This document shows, piece after piece, positions 48,201-58,373 of a stretch of DNA of 64,000 bases. The notes under the pieces were generated by a model. It was given only the letters and a program-made list of their open reading frames with translations. It ran no database searches and was not told the origin of the DNA. The DNA comes from Acanthaster planci (Eukaryota; Echinodermata; Asteroidea; Valvatida; Acanthasteridae), in assembly GCF_001949145.1 (NCBI RefSeq), contig NW_019091660.1, forward strand, positions 127,673 through 191,672, written 5' to 3'. Both the position numbers and the translations under genes were made by a program. Position 1 is the first letter of the stretch. Each line of letters opens with the position of its first letter.

Positions 48201-51200
48201 TCACCTGTGAGATTCTGACTTACATGTACTTTCAGCTTGGGTTCAATACCGGTACATAGGGACTGATGCTGGCTTCAGCATAATCTGGTTACGGCTATAC
48301 ATGTTGATGGAAAATTTAGATCCTCTGCTCTTTATGTAGGAAAAGTCCTAGGTAAAAAAAACATCTCCAAGGAAATACGCTTAGATTGAGAGAGAGAGAA
48401 TTTCAAGCTAACATACTGTGGGCTGTTAACTCATCTATGCTTGCAATCTACTTTCTTATGAGGGGCCAATTTAAACCAGAGATGCCAGATTTTTGGCTTT
48501 TTTCATATTTTGGGAGAAACATTAAGGCATTTCATCCCTTTGCATGCTGGAAGGGAAATCCTTGTTTTGCAGGCCTGACATACCTGAGGAAAAATCAAAG
48601 AAAAAACAAAGGGAAATGAAATACAGCAAGACCAAATAACACACACGGTATTGCATAATATTGTGAGTTGAGCTTGTGTGGTCTGCTGCAATTTGTTGCC
48701 AGTTTCTCAACCCTGGAGCCAAGGCCCACTCAAACCCCATTTCAATATCTTCAGCAACTTTTGTTCTGGTACATTTTTATCTTTTGTACAGCATGACTAC
48801 CCAGATGCCTGTCGGCCAGGTGACTTCTCAAATACACGTAGTCAAGGCAACTACATCATGTACGCCAGTGCCACGTCCGGTGACAAACCCAACAATAAGA
48901 AGTTCTCCGATTGTAGTATTGCCAACATGTCAAACGTCGTCAACGCCAAAGCCAGCAGATGCTTTGTCTGTAAGTGAGAGACCGATCGTGATAACGATAA
49001 CGAATAATAATGATCATCTCATGATAGTGTCTCTTGTCATTGTGAAGCATTGGCTAATCATTTAACCAACCTACAGAATATCGTAAGCTATCTAGGAATC
49101 AGTGAATCTGAGTGCCCTGCTAAAAGTCAAATGTGAGAGCAAAAACTAAACCAGTCCATATCATGTCTGAGTTGAGAGTGGTACTTTCAACACTATGCTG
49201 AGGACTAATTGCTGTAACACCTACGGCTCTTTAAAAAAAAGCATGCAGAGAGACAATGGTGCAGAAGTGATCAATTTAGTTCAGAGGAAAATTCTCTGAA
49301 CACGTCGTGCAGTCAGATGGGGCGTATAACGAGAAAAAATCCACTTTTGAGGATTCCAACCGAGACCACAGAGGTTGTGGGGAGTAGAATAACAGTTTGC
49401 TTTTCCTTACAGATGAATCTAGTGACTATGGTAATGCTATCGCTGGTCATTTGTAGTGACCCCTGCCAGTGGTGGCGAGCATTGTAATGACTATTACTGG
49501 AAGTCATTCTGTGACCTTGCCCAGGGCAAAACCCAGCACAGTGCTTTCTGTTGTCAAAGGAGGAATGTGCATTGAAACATCACTGGGTTTGTCTATGGCC
49601 AGAGAGCCTGTCAAGATTTGAGTATGATGGATGACCAGCAGAGAGGTCAAGAAGCTTTGGATGATCTCGGTCATCTTGAAGTGTCACAAGAAGCATGTCT
49701 TTGTCCTAACCTGTGATTTACATGTTGCCTGATTGCAGCCTCTGACCGACCTGTCTGCGGTAACCACATCTTGAACGAGAACGAAGAATGCGATTGCGGT
49801 TACGACGACCAGTGCACCGATCGGTGCTGCAATGCAAGACAGTCAGCCAAGTCAGCAAGCGAGGACGTTAATGCCTGCAAGTTGGCTACTAACGGTGGTG
49901 TCAAAGCCGTATGCAGGTAATGTCAACTGTTATTCCTACAGGGTATTGTGAGTGACCCACAACAACAACAAGTCTTGTGAGAATAGTTCAACGTTAGTAT
50001 AGGCGAATCTCATTAATAAGAGGTCCTTCGGACTTGGCAAATTACCCTGTTGTAACAGAAACGTTGTATCATCAGGAATGAAAACAGTGAAAAAGAAAAG
50101 ATTGGGACCTAAACATTTCCTTCTTATAAGCAGGATCTTGTATTAACCCCTTTATGGTGGGATTTTTTTGACCTTGCCTACTAGACTGCGGTATGCCCTG
50201 TATGCAAAGCCCTATCCACCAGCAGGCCGACATTGAAACTGCAGGTGCATCATGAATAGAATGTATGTGCGGTATGCACTAATCCTCCCGCTGAGCCGCA
50301 ACGTTTGCCATCTTCCAGCACGAAGGGGTTAACATTGCTCTAATTAACGAGGCTGAACTGTACATGATAGGGGTCTCAAATGTTACTGGAGAGAAAGCAT
50401 TCTGCCTTATGTTGGCTTGCGCAGGCAAAATCCACCCTCCCTGGTACACAATCTCAAATGCAATTGAATGGACAACAAACTGGAACCAGTGAAATCTTTT
50501 CACCACACCCTCTTCAGGTCCCAGCACAACATCCGTCGTTTTGTTTCTTTGATTTGACCATTTTCTTCTGCTTTTGCTTTCTAGCAAATCCCAAGGACCA
50601 TGTTGCAATGAAGCCACCTGTAACTACCATGCAGCTAACAGCAAGACATGTAAACCAGAAACGGATTGTAGTGAGGAATCCGAGTGTGAATATCCTTTTG
50701 AAGTTGGAGCCAGTGGGCTGGTTGGCCACATGCACCCCTTGCGAGATCCTAAAAGGAGGTTAGATTGGCATTTGTGGTATGTTGGTGCAAACGGTCTCTA
50801 TGTCAAAAGCATGCAGATTTTGATACTTTCAGATTTCTGGTTTCTGGTACTGTCTGTTAATTATTGATACGTGCTGGGTGCCACAAGGGTTGCAAGTCCA
50901 GATTCTAGCTGTCATTTTTTCATTTCTCTTCGCCCACCTGTAACGCGTGTAGCCCAATTCATCTGAAGATCAAGGGTTTATAATGAGTTAGTCATGAATA
51001 TCCTTTCCACGTGCTTACTTACATGTACTTACTTACATGTACATGGAACAATGTTGGGGATTTCTCTTGTGCACGTGCACAATATGCACAGAGTGCTGTG
51101 TGTGTGTGTGAGCCAATCAGCACAGATCAAGCAGCATGTGGGCAGAAGAACATTTCCTCAAGATTTCTCTAGGAAGTTGAGGCAGGAAGCTGGGAGGGGG

Positions 51201-54200
51201 TGTGTGAGCACCCTCTTTTGTTGGCTCCCTGTGCACACTACATATAGAGTACCATTGCATGCCAAAATTCCAGGCCGTAGACTAGATGAGGGAGAGCATG
51301 CTTGTGTCGCCCTGAGGATGTGATTGCCCAGTAAACAATTTTCCTCTTTTTATGAAGTGATGTAGTGACCATTGTGAGAAGCATCTCTGGGATGGGTACT
51401 TGCCCATGTGTCATACGCATGCATTCAGTGATCCCATTATCATTCAATCTTGATAAATTCCGTCTAACCACAGATGCCACATGTGCCCAGAGCAGGCTCT
51501 TTATTGAAGATGTGTCATTGTACAACCACCGCACCGAATATTAAATGTCCATAAATCCATTCAATAGATAACCATTTTATTTGGATGAGTTCTTTAACTG
51601 TAATTTTACTGGGATGAGTGCTTCCTGTCCGGAACCTAGTCACAAAGTTGACCTGTCTTCCTGCAACAACTTCAAACAAGTCTGTAAAAGCGGGGTAAGT
51701 TTTGAAGGGGAAAAAGATCATTGACTTGTAGCTATCGGCCAACCATTCCTTCTTGCTAAAGGGAGCCAGTAAGTAATGCCGCCACTTCAGCAGTGTTGTC
51801 CTAATACTTGACTATTTTTGCCATGTCTTAAGTACTCCACGGCCTGTTCTTCGTGGGCATCGGTGTGGTAGCCATAAATTGATTGCGAACTGAGAGTAAC
51901 GTCTGTTTTACAATACAAAGCAGGAGGTGATGGGGTTGAATCCCACCTGTACAAGTACTGTCCTCTTACTGCTGGCAAGCAACGTTGAGCATGGAATAAC
52001 ATCACTAGGAACTAAACCTGACGTGTATGTAGAACTCTCCTTGTCAGATAGAAATTTCATTTGTCCTTACGTGCTCTGAACACCAAAAAATTGGTTAGTG
52101 AACATGTCAGGTGTCTTAAATTGTGCTTTATTCAGTCAGTTTTTTTGTTATATGATCATTTTTGGCCTGATGTGTTGCTTAATTACATATTTGAATTCCA
52201 AAGGAATGCAGTGGCTCCGTCTGTGAGGTGTTTGGCCTGACCGAGTGTTACTGCCCTCCACCTGCGGAAGGAGAGACAGACGAGGGCTGTCATTTGTGCT
52301 GTCAGAATGGAGGTCAGCTTAAATACACTTCCAGCTCTAGAGCAAATCTGGCAAAGTTGAAATTTGAAAGTGCAATGCCTGTATGGTCCATCCAGAGTGC
52401 GGGAATATTCAGATGGTGAACACTAAAGCCTGCCACTATGAAGATCATTATTTCAAAATGCATCATGGAAAAACTTTCCTCTTAAATTCACCTGCTGGAG
52501 TTAAAGTTGAAGAGGCTTGCAAATAAATTGGCAAATAAAGGCAAGGCAATTTACAATACAGTGCACCACCAAGAGGTCAGCATGGAAAGGCCATAATTTC
52601 AGTGCACTGTGGGAAACAATCAGCAAATTGAATTTATCTCCGTGTTTGTTTGCAGGGAAGAACATTGTAAGTGTGATTCGAGTATTGATTAAGATAATGT
52701 GTTTTTGAACGGCAGCTGAACCCTGCTTCCTCACTACAAATCTCGAAAAACTCCATGCATTTCCTTAGACAAATTTTTGTTTGGCTATAAACTTGGAAAA
52801 TATCCCATATCATGTGTTGTATGGCACCTGAATAAATCCAGCCATCTAATTGGTTGATTTGGTCACATGTCATTGAATTATTTCCCAATACATGATGCAA
52901 TCATGCTTGCAAACACAGAAGTTGTATTCCACTAATCAATGGAATTTCCATTGCTTCCACACTAGACATTTGTGAACTTCTCTGTTGACTTATGTTGATA
53001 CTTAGCATAAAAACAAAAAATAAAACTATCGTTAGCTTCAAATATTCAGTGATGTTTATTTGGCAAAATTATCAAGAGAATTATTCATGTTGTTTTTGGT
53101 TTGTAGATGATGTCAATACGTGCATGAGTAGTACGAAAATCCCAGCCATGGCTAATTTTACAGCCATGCATGGAGAGGTTATACCAGGGAGTGACTCCAC
53201 AGAGAAGATCTTATATCAAGTGCCAGGTGCACCTTGTAACGAGCTGAAGGGTTATTGTGACGTCTTCTACAAGTGTCGCAATGTGGACTCCAATGGACCT
53301 CTGTCCAGGCTCAGAGATGCAATCCTGAACCCTCAGCTCTACAAGGATATCGCTGAGTGGCTTAAGGTGAGCAGATATGTCCTCCTCCCCTCCCCAACCT
53401 AGTTGTAGTTAGTCTCCTGCCGAGGCATGGAGCCAATCAGTTATAACCAGGGCCCTCCAGCAAAGTGTGTTGTCGGGCCTGTCCCTGGACCTGGCTCAGT
53501 ACAACCCCCGAGGCTTGTAGGTTGCTAAGAACAGTATCCAGTCATCAGGTTCTCTCTGGGGGCACCGTGTGGTTGCTGCCATTTTAAAGCCTGATAAGAA
53601 TCAATCGTCAGAGTGGTACAGGAGGGATGATCATGTGGAAGCCGGAGAACGTAGCCCAACCTACTGAGGGGAATCCAAATTTGCCTGAATGTTGTGGAAA
53701 TTATTACACAATTGAGGGAGTTCTAGTTAAGCCACTCATGGTATACTGAGAACTCACTGCCCAGTGAAATGCACAAGAGAAATGTGCCGTTGGGTTCTTG
53801 TAAAGGTTTACTGTTTGGCAAAAAAGGGTCTGGATTGTGCAAAATGAGTCTTGAGACTTTTTGGTAATTCTGTTGTAGATTGCAATTGCTTTAGAAACAG
53901 CTAACTGAATTTTTTGGTTTGATGCAACATTGTGTGTCATCCTGGTGAGAATGGCTGTTGTGTGGAGGAAAAATTGATGTGTGCTGTCTACAGACTGCTG
54001 ACATCCCTGCTGAACGGTCGCACTGACACTCCTGGGATTTAAACAATCACAGGCAGTGTCTCCAAAAATATTACATAGCAGTGAATTTTTTGTTTCGGTG
54101 GCAATAATGCTCATAAATCCTTGGTAATGATTGGTCAGCAACAAGATGGCCATGTCACTTCCATTCATATGCACAAATATAGCTTCTGGATTTCTTTAAT

Positions 54201-54584
54201 CTTCACATATTCATTAGTTGAACTAACTGTTCAAAGAAAGACTTTTTGTTTTTGTGACTTATATTTGATACATTAGAAAAGTGCACATTGGAAAATCAAT
54301 GTATTTATCAAAAATTAAACATGAGAAAATCAAAAGCTGTTTGGAACTAGAAACGATTGATAAACTGTAAAGGTTGTTTTGGATTGGTTCTTCCTCAGAC
54401 TAACTGGTGGGCGGCTGTTCTGATTGGCTTAGCTGTCATCCTCTTCATGGCGTTATTCATCAAGGTGTGCAGTGTCCACACTCCGAGTAGTAACCCTAAG
54501 CTTCCCAAGCATCGTCAGCTGACCCTACCCAGGCGGCCAAGCTCTCGTCAGCGCGGTGGAGGTCGGCCTATCGAGATGGCCTAG
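33181..54584 (+). CDS. ADAM10: ADAM10/Kuzbanian-type metalloprotease-disintegrin
   Basis: A type I membrane zinc protease (alpha-secretase, Kuzbanian family) that sheds ectodomains such as Notch-pathway proteins. Fourteen exons join in frame to 2352 nt (783 residues; vertebrate ADAM10 is about 748): 33181-33229, 36340-36481, 41428-41546, 42113-42429, 43023-43301, 44024-44207, 48046-48206, 48792-48969, 49739-49916, 50585-50689, 51610-51694, 52204-52312, 53107-53366, 54399-54584. Order: signal peptide (1-16), prodomain, furin-type site RTRR (236-239), catalytic domain with [11 protein letters not shown] (zinc ligands H408, H412, H418; catalytic E409), disintegrin and cysteine-rich regions (about 480-710), transmembrane helix (about 725-746), and a short basic tail containing [11 protein letters not shown], the juxtamembrane motif of ADAM10. 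Thirteen introns: twelve GT-AG and one AT-AC (intron 10). The N gap at 37553-38000 lies in intron 2. The start is the only ATG giving a signal peptide in the frame of exon 2. Confidence 0.95.
33230..36339. other. ADAM10 intron 1
   Basis: A 3.1-kb intron with no recognised exon. It contains dense TACATGTA-type palindromes, notably about 35110-35180 and 35400-35470. Confidence 0.6.
36340..36481 (+). CDS. ADAM10: ADAM10 exon 2, prodomain
   Basis: Encodes about residues 17-63, including [20 protein letters not shown] and HLDFTAHG. These align with the N-terminal prodomain of ADAM10. Acceptor ttgcag, donor gtgaga, phase 1 to 2. Confidence 0.93.
36482..41427. other. ADAM10 intron 2
   Basis: A 4.9-kb intron with a 448-N assembly gap and many TACATGTA palindromes, including a perfect 32-bp palindrome at 38669-38700. 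No exon is needed here, because exons 2 and 3 join directly to give the expected HGRDFKLRL. Confidence 0.7.
37553..38000. other. Assembly gap (448 N)
   Basis: Unknown bases in ADAM10 intron 2. The same sequence of about 33 bp (GACAGTCCAGGACTACAGCC and following) abuts both sides of the gap, which points to an unresolved duplication. Confidence 0.95.
41428..41546 (+). CDS. ADAM10: ADAM10 exon 3, prodomain
   Basis: Encodes about residues 64-103, [20 protein letters not shown] to YVGQLEG. Acceptor tttcag, donor gtacgt. Confidence 0.93.
42113..42429 (+). CDS. ADAM10: ADAM10 exon 4, prodomain
   Basis: Encodes about residues 104-209: [51 protein letters not shown]. The GGC segment corresponds to the conserved prodomain cysteine region of ADAM10. 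Acceptor ctgtag, donor gtaagg. Confidence 0.95.
43023..43301 (+). CDS. ADAM10: ADAM10 exon 5, furin site and start of protease domain
   Basis: Encodes residues 210-302. HRRTRRQ (furin-type cleavage after R239) is followed by [13 protein letters not shown] and [10 protein letters not shown], the start of the metalloprotease domain. Acceptor cacag, donor gtaagg, both phase 0. Confidence 0.95.
44024..44207 (+). CDS. ADAM10: ADAM10 exon 6, protease domain
   Basis: Encodes residues 303-363: [41 protein letters not shown]. This is highly conserved in ADAM10. Acceptor ttcag, donor gtaagt. Confidence 0.96.
45586..45790 (+). mobile_element. tRNA-derived SINE
   Basis: The head (45586-45663) has an A box TGGTCGAGTGG (45597-45607) and a B box GGGTTCGAGTCCC (45641-45653). 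These are spaced as in a class II tRNA, but the anticodon loop has eight bases and lacks T33. A non-tRNA body follows. The complementary strand reads [10 protein letters not shown], a common artefact translation of such SINEs. Confidence 0.75.
46616..47300. mobile_element. Foldback element with GAGGCGTCGGAC-type ends
   Basis: The left end (46616-46762) carries several copies of TCYGACGCCTCAT. The right end (47118-47300) carries the same modules inverted (ATGAGGCGTCRGAMYTA). The outermost blocks are also inverted copies of each other. The interior has no coding capacity. It is probably a non-autonomous DNA transposon. Confidence 0.65.
48046..48206 (+). CDS. ADAM10: ADAM10 exon 7, zinc-binding helix
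   Basis: Encodes about residues 364-417, ending [15 protein letters not shown]408, E409 and H412 belong to the metzincin motif HEXXHXXGXXH, and the third histidine is the first residue of exon 8. Acceptor gacag, donor gtgaga. Confidence 0.96.
48792..48969 (+). CDS. ADAM10: ADAM10 exon 8, end of protease domain
   Basis: Encodes residues 418-476. HD completes the zinc site, followed by [20 protein letters not shown] (the Met-turn region) and CSIANMS. Acceptor gtacag, donor gtaagt. Confidence 0.95.
49739..49916 (+). CDS. ADAM10: ADAM10 exon 9, disintegrin region
   Basis: Encodes about residues 477-535: [20 protein letters not shown] and CTDRCCN, the disintegrin-type cysteine pattern. Acceptor ttgcag, donor gtaatg. 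Confidence 0.94.
50585..50689 (+). CDS. ADAM10: ADAM10 exon 10, disintegrin region
   Basis: Encodes about residues 536-570: [30 protein letters not shown]. It is followed not by GT but by ATATCCTTTT, a minor-class (U12) donor. Reading on past this point gives a sequence unlike ADAM10. Confidence 0.9.
50690..51609 (+). other. AT-AC (U12-type) intron 10 of ADAM10
   Basis: The donor is ATATCCTTTT at 50690, matching the minor-spliceosome AT-AC consensus. The branch-site sequence TTCTTTAAC (51590-51598) differs from the TTCCTTAAC consensus at one base. The acceptor ends in AC at 51608-51609, 12 nt past the branch A. Splicing here gives [13 protein letters not shown], colinear in cysteine spacing with ADAM10/Kuzbanian. 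No GT-AG choice gives an open, colinear product. Confidence 0.88.
51610..51694 (+). CDS. ADAM10: ADAM10 exon 11, cysteine-rich region
   Basis: Encodes about residues 571-599: [20 protein letters not shown], then VCKSG. It starts after the AC acceptor. Donor gtaagt, ends in phase 0. Confidence 0.9.
52204..52312 (+). CDS. ADAM10: ADAM10 exon 12, cysteine-rich region
   Basis: Encodes about residues 600-635: [17 protein letters not shown] and CHLCCQNG. Acceptor ccaaag, donor gtcagc. Confidence 0.94.
53107..53366 (+). CDS. ADAM10: ADAM10 exon 13, membrane-proximal region
   Basis: Encodes about residues 636-722: [38 protein letters not shown]. These are signature ADAM10 membrane-proximal segments. 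Acceptor ttgtag, donor gtgagc. Confidence 0.95.
53367..54398. other. ADAM10 intron 13
   Basis: A 1.0-kb intron with no recognised feature. Confidence 0.6.
54399..54584 (+). CDS. ADAM10: ADAM10 exon 14, transmembrane helix and tail
   Basis: Encodes residues 723-783. The transmembrane helix is [16 protein letters not shown], followed by [16 protein letters not shown] and an Arg-rich tail ending GRPIEMA, then TAG (54582-54584). The tail is short, as in ADAM10. Confidence 0.95.
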   Translation, partial: TNWWAAVLIGLAVILFMALFIKVCSVHTPSSNPKLPKHRQLTLPRRPSSRQRGGGRPIEMA

Positions 54585-55250
54585 TGTGGCCATGATTCCC
54601 AGTCACATCAAGCTCTGCAACAGTAAGCTTGTATAGTTTTCTCTACTCCTTTCTCATTTGCTAAAGTTGTCATTTCATGCTGGTAGATATTTTTCAGGAA
54701 AAGGAAAAAAAGGAGGCTTTTGAATTAAAAACTTTTGGGAAAAAGTCAGGCTGGGTACTGCACATTGGACAGTTACTCATGCTTTTCAATGAACAGTGGG
54801 TTTTGTTTTTAAAGAGAGATGTTGGTTTTTAACACTGAGCTTACGTTTCATTGTCATCACGAAATGGTTTTGGAGAACAACTTGAAATGGAAGTTTCAAA
54901 ATGATACATTTTAATTACTCTCTGCATTGGTCGTCAGATCGCTGGGATTTTTGTAATCACATTAAAGATCATTTTGATGGTTACTTGATGACTTCTGAAC
55001 AGAGAATTTTGATAAACTTTTTTAAAATGGTGTAATGTATATTTTGCAAAATTGTACAAACAGTACGAATTGAAACACATCATTGTCTACGAGTAAAAAG
55101 TTCAAACAATTTTAATGTTGGCGTGTCTGACAAATGTAAACACATTACTTTGAAAAATGAAATCATATATTGCGACCTGAGGACTCTTTTTTGTTTAAGT
55201 TTGTTTTGGGATGGAATTGTTTGTTACTTTTTGTTTGAAACAATTGTCAA

Positions 55251-55256
55251 AATAAA
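55251..55256 (+). terminator. Candidate poly(A) signal of ADAM10
   Basis: AATAAA about 670 nt past the stop codon, followed within 40 nt by a GT-containing stretch. It is the nearest AATAAA downstream of the stop. Alternatives at 59143-59148 and 59289-59294 would apply if the UTR is spliced to 58374. Confidence 0.4.
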
Positions 55257-55641
55257 CATAAATGCTTTCTGTCAGCGGTGAATGAGTGTACTTGTAAGCC
55301 AAAGTTTGGGTTCATCTAGAGATTTTGATTTTTAAAAAGGTTGTAATACTCAGAGTATTTTTTCTCGAAATTTCTCACTATCTATTCAAGCAAGGCTCTT
55401 GTATATTTTTCTTGTCTAATGAGTGGTCACAAACCTATGTGGTATTACCAAGCTTTAGGGAACTTATTACAGGCACTGTTAGACAAATATGATAACATCT
55501 TTTCAAATTCTGAGTACAGTGTATTGTAGTGAGTTTTACTGAATTCTCAAACTGGGCAAGAAAAATGTATAAGGCAGGGAAGAAATGTTTAAATTATTCG
55601 TTTATCTGAGTGAATGAGTCAGTGTAAAGTCATTTTGGCAT

Positions 55642-55702
55642 ATTAACCCTAACAGTCCTCAGTCCTCCAACAGGTGACAGATTGAGGACTGTTAGGGTTA
55701 AT
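55642..55702. repeat. Perfect 20-bp hairpin
   Basis: ATTAACCCTAACAGTCCTCA (55642-55661) is repeated exactly inverted at 55683-55702 around a 21-nt loop. The outer part contains CCCTAA/TTAGGG. It may be a foldback remnant, or an RNA hairpin if transcription of ADAM10 reaches it. Confidence 0.8.
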
Positions 55703-57709
55703 GGAGATCTCATTCAGATAGCTACATGTTTGATATATAATGCGTATTTTAAGCATTGAAGTTTAAAAAATAATCAGCGTTTGCCATTTACACGTAACTT
55801 TGAGATTGTTACTCATGTAAATCTGTTTGAGTAATTTTTTGTCTGAAATGGAAACCCACATTGTAAATTTATCCACAAATAGTTTATCATAGTTCTTTGA
55901 GTATTTCTCATAATTTTTAGAAACGAAGTTGTATGTTGCTGGGCTGTTGAAGTGACTCTTTTTCAATATATATATTTTCTTCTACTTTTGATAAATCATA
56001 CTTTATGTAGCGGTCCAGCCCCCAAGTGAGTGGCCGGGGGCCGGCCCACTATATTAAGTATGTAAATAATACACAAAGTTGATATAGTGTTCTCCTTAAT
56101 ATTCCAAAATGGCATAATGAAAATATCAATACAGTTTTACAATGATACTTATTCTAAATTACACATGTGCGTTATGCTTTGAGACAGTTACTTTTGGTAG
56201 TTAATAGTTGGCTAACATTTCCTCAACCTGCTCAAGATGTTTATTCATACTATTGAAACAAGTGGAACATGGTCATGTTGGTAGTTTGTGCAGCCCTTCT
56301 GCCGTCAAAGCCTACACACTGTTTATGGTAACTCTTATATCGCCACCATCACAGACATGGAAAGTCAAAGAGGAAAGATATGAGTGATGTCATTGAAGTG
56401 ACTTGCTATGTGGGGTATTCCCCCCACCTTCCAACGCCCCCCAAAGAGCTATTTTGGGCTTGTAGGTTGACAGTGATATTACACTTCAGTACAATCTACT
56501 GCTCACATTGAAGATTTCACACATCCAGTGAATGAGGTCCATGAAAGTTGGGCTGAAGAAATGTATGGATGATTGTGGTATCCCATTTTGGGACAAGAAA
56601 GGGGGGTTTCAAGCTGTGTTTGTGGAAAGTGTGGATAAGGTACGATGATTTTGAACCATGCATGATTGCTGTGTTTCGGAGTTATGTGATACCAACTTCC
56701 TCCCACAGTGCAGTGGATTGGTTCCTCCAAAAGGTTTTTTCTTTTTATTGCACGCGGTCCCACGATTTGTCTTTTCCTTTCTTTTTATTTTCAGTTCCTC
56801 TGCAGAATTCCAAGGTTTACCTCACTTTGTATTCCTACAACTTATATAAAGCATTATAGAATTCTTACCTACATTTTTGCACAAGTACATTTTACATGCA
56901 CGTACTACACATTTATAGTAATGTTGCATTTATGACAATTACAAAGGATATGGGACATGTACATGTAGGAACTCGTTTAGCAATGGCTGAAATGTGAAAG
57001 GCATATACAATGCTTGAAGATTCAGAGATTAGATTTCTTTTCACTGTGAAATTGTGTTGTTGATTGGTTTAATTACATTGCTGTGAAAAGTAGTTTGACT
57101 TGGGTTTTGCCTTGTGTAATATGAACATGATGTTAAAGCATGGCACGTTTTTTAGTAAACAGCAAAATTCTGACATCACATTATTTTACAATTTACAGTG
57201 GCTCGTATTGAAAATTGTGAATTTACCATTTGGATTATTGTTCTTTGTTCTACGCGACTTGATTTGTTTGTATTTACCCACGGATACTAAATGCACAGTT
57301 TGAAAACTTCCTAATGCTATCTACTCATACATACCTCTCTTGGATTAGCTCCCTCCCGGTCTCACCTTTCACTCCACCCATCCCATCACTCATGACAAAA
57401 CCTACATCAAAAGAAGCTTAGTTCTCCTAGTGTGCGCAAAACTTGGTGATGCCACCTTATTCAATGTAACCAGTACATGTGTGTCAGGGAATAGTTCATT
57501 AAAGGTGCACCCATGTTCAAAGGGCCGATTGGTGAATAAGTTTAAAATATGCAACTTCATGTTTGCGTGTTGGCCCCGGTACTATGGTTGGTACTATGAT
57601 GTGACATGCACTATTTTTTTATTTTTTTTTACGCCTCACCCCCACAATGCATTGCAGAGGAGTATGTCATTTCATGATGTCAGTTGGGTGTGATTTACTT
57701 AACTGTATA

Positions 57710-57881
57710 CAGGTGTTTCACAATAGTGCGCCTCCCAGAGTTTGCAACGTGCTGGCTAATCACCACGCGCGAAATCTGTCAACCCTTGCCGAACGCACAC
57801 TGGGTCGACAGATTTCGTGCATTTCGTGTGATTGGCTGACGCATTGCAAACTCTTGGAGGCGCACTATTGTGAAACACCTG
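57710..57881. mobile_element. Foldback MITE, full copy 3
   Basis: A 172-bp palindromic element beginning CAGGTGTTTCACAATAGTGC and ending in its reverse complement. Inner parts include GAAATCTGTC and GACAGATTTC. TA flanks both sides, which fits a Tc1/mariner-type TA target duplication. It is related to 8563-8714 and 20162-20253. Confidence 0.82.
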
Positions 57882-58373
57882 TATTACATGTACTTGAGTT
57901 ACTAAACTTGAGACAAAAGTAATGAAGTCTTGCTTTTCAAAAAGTGGTGAGCAGTTTTTCCTCAGTATGCCAACAGTTCTCAGCTGTAACACTTTGTGAA
58001 AAATTTTTAGTGGCAATATTTTGTTGCTTAACCACACGTAATAATTATTGGAGCTAACCTAATGAAGCTACAAAGCTGGGTGATGAATATGTATAAGGTA
58101 TAAATCCTGTACGTGTACTTTGATTGGCTGCTGCATTGTATTGCATGATGCATGCCATAGTTATTTAAAAGTGTGCATGAATTGGATTTTTAGTAATTAG
58201 TATAACTTTGTTGAATTTCGTTGTTTTGACGTTTACCATAGATACATGTGTACTGTATGATTACCATTTTCCACCTAATCCAACTGACATATAATTTTTC
58301 AGATTTGAATGGTTTAACCATACAAGAATTCGATTGCATTTGTTACTCTTACATTTTGTTTCCTGTCTTTCAG

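Noticed and set aside
50690-50760. Continuation of ADAM10 exon 10 past the AT-AC donor
   Set aside because: The read-through ([14 protein letters not shown]) does not resemble ADAM10, lacks the needed cysteines and ends at no good GT donor in a usable phase.
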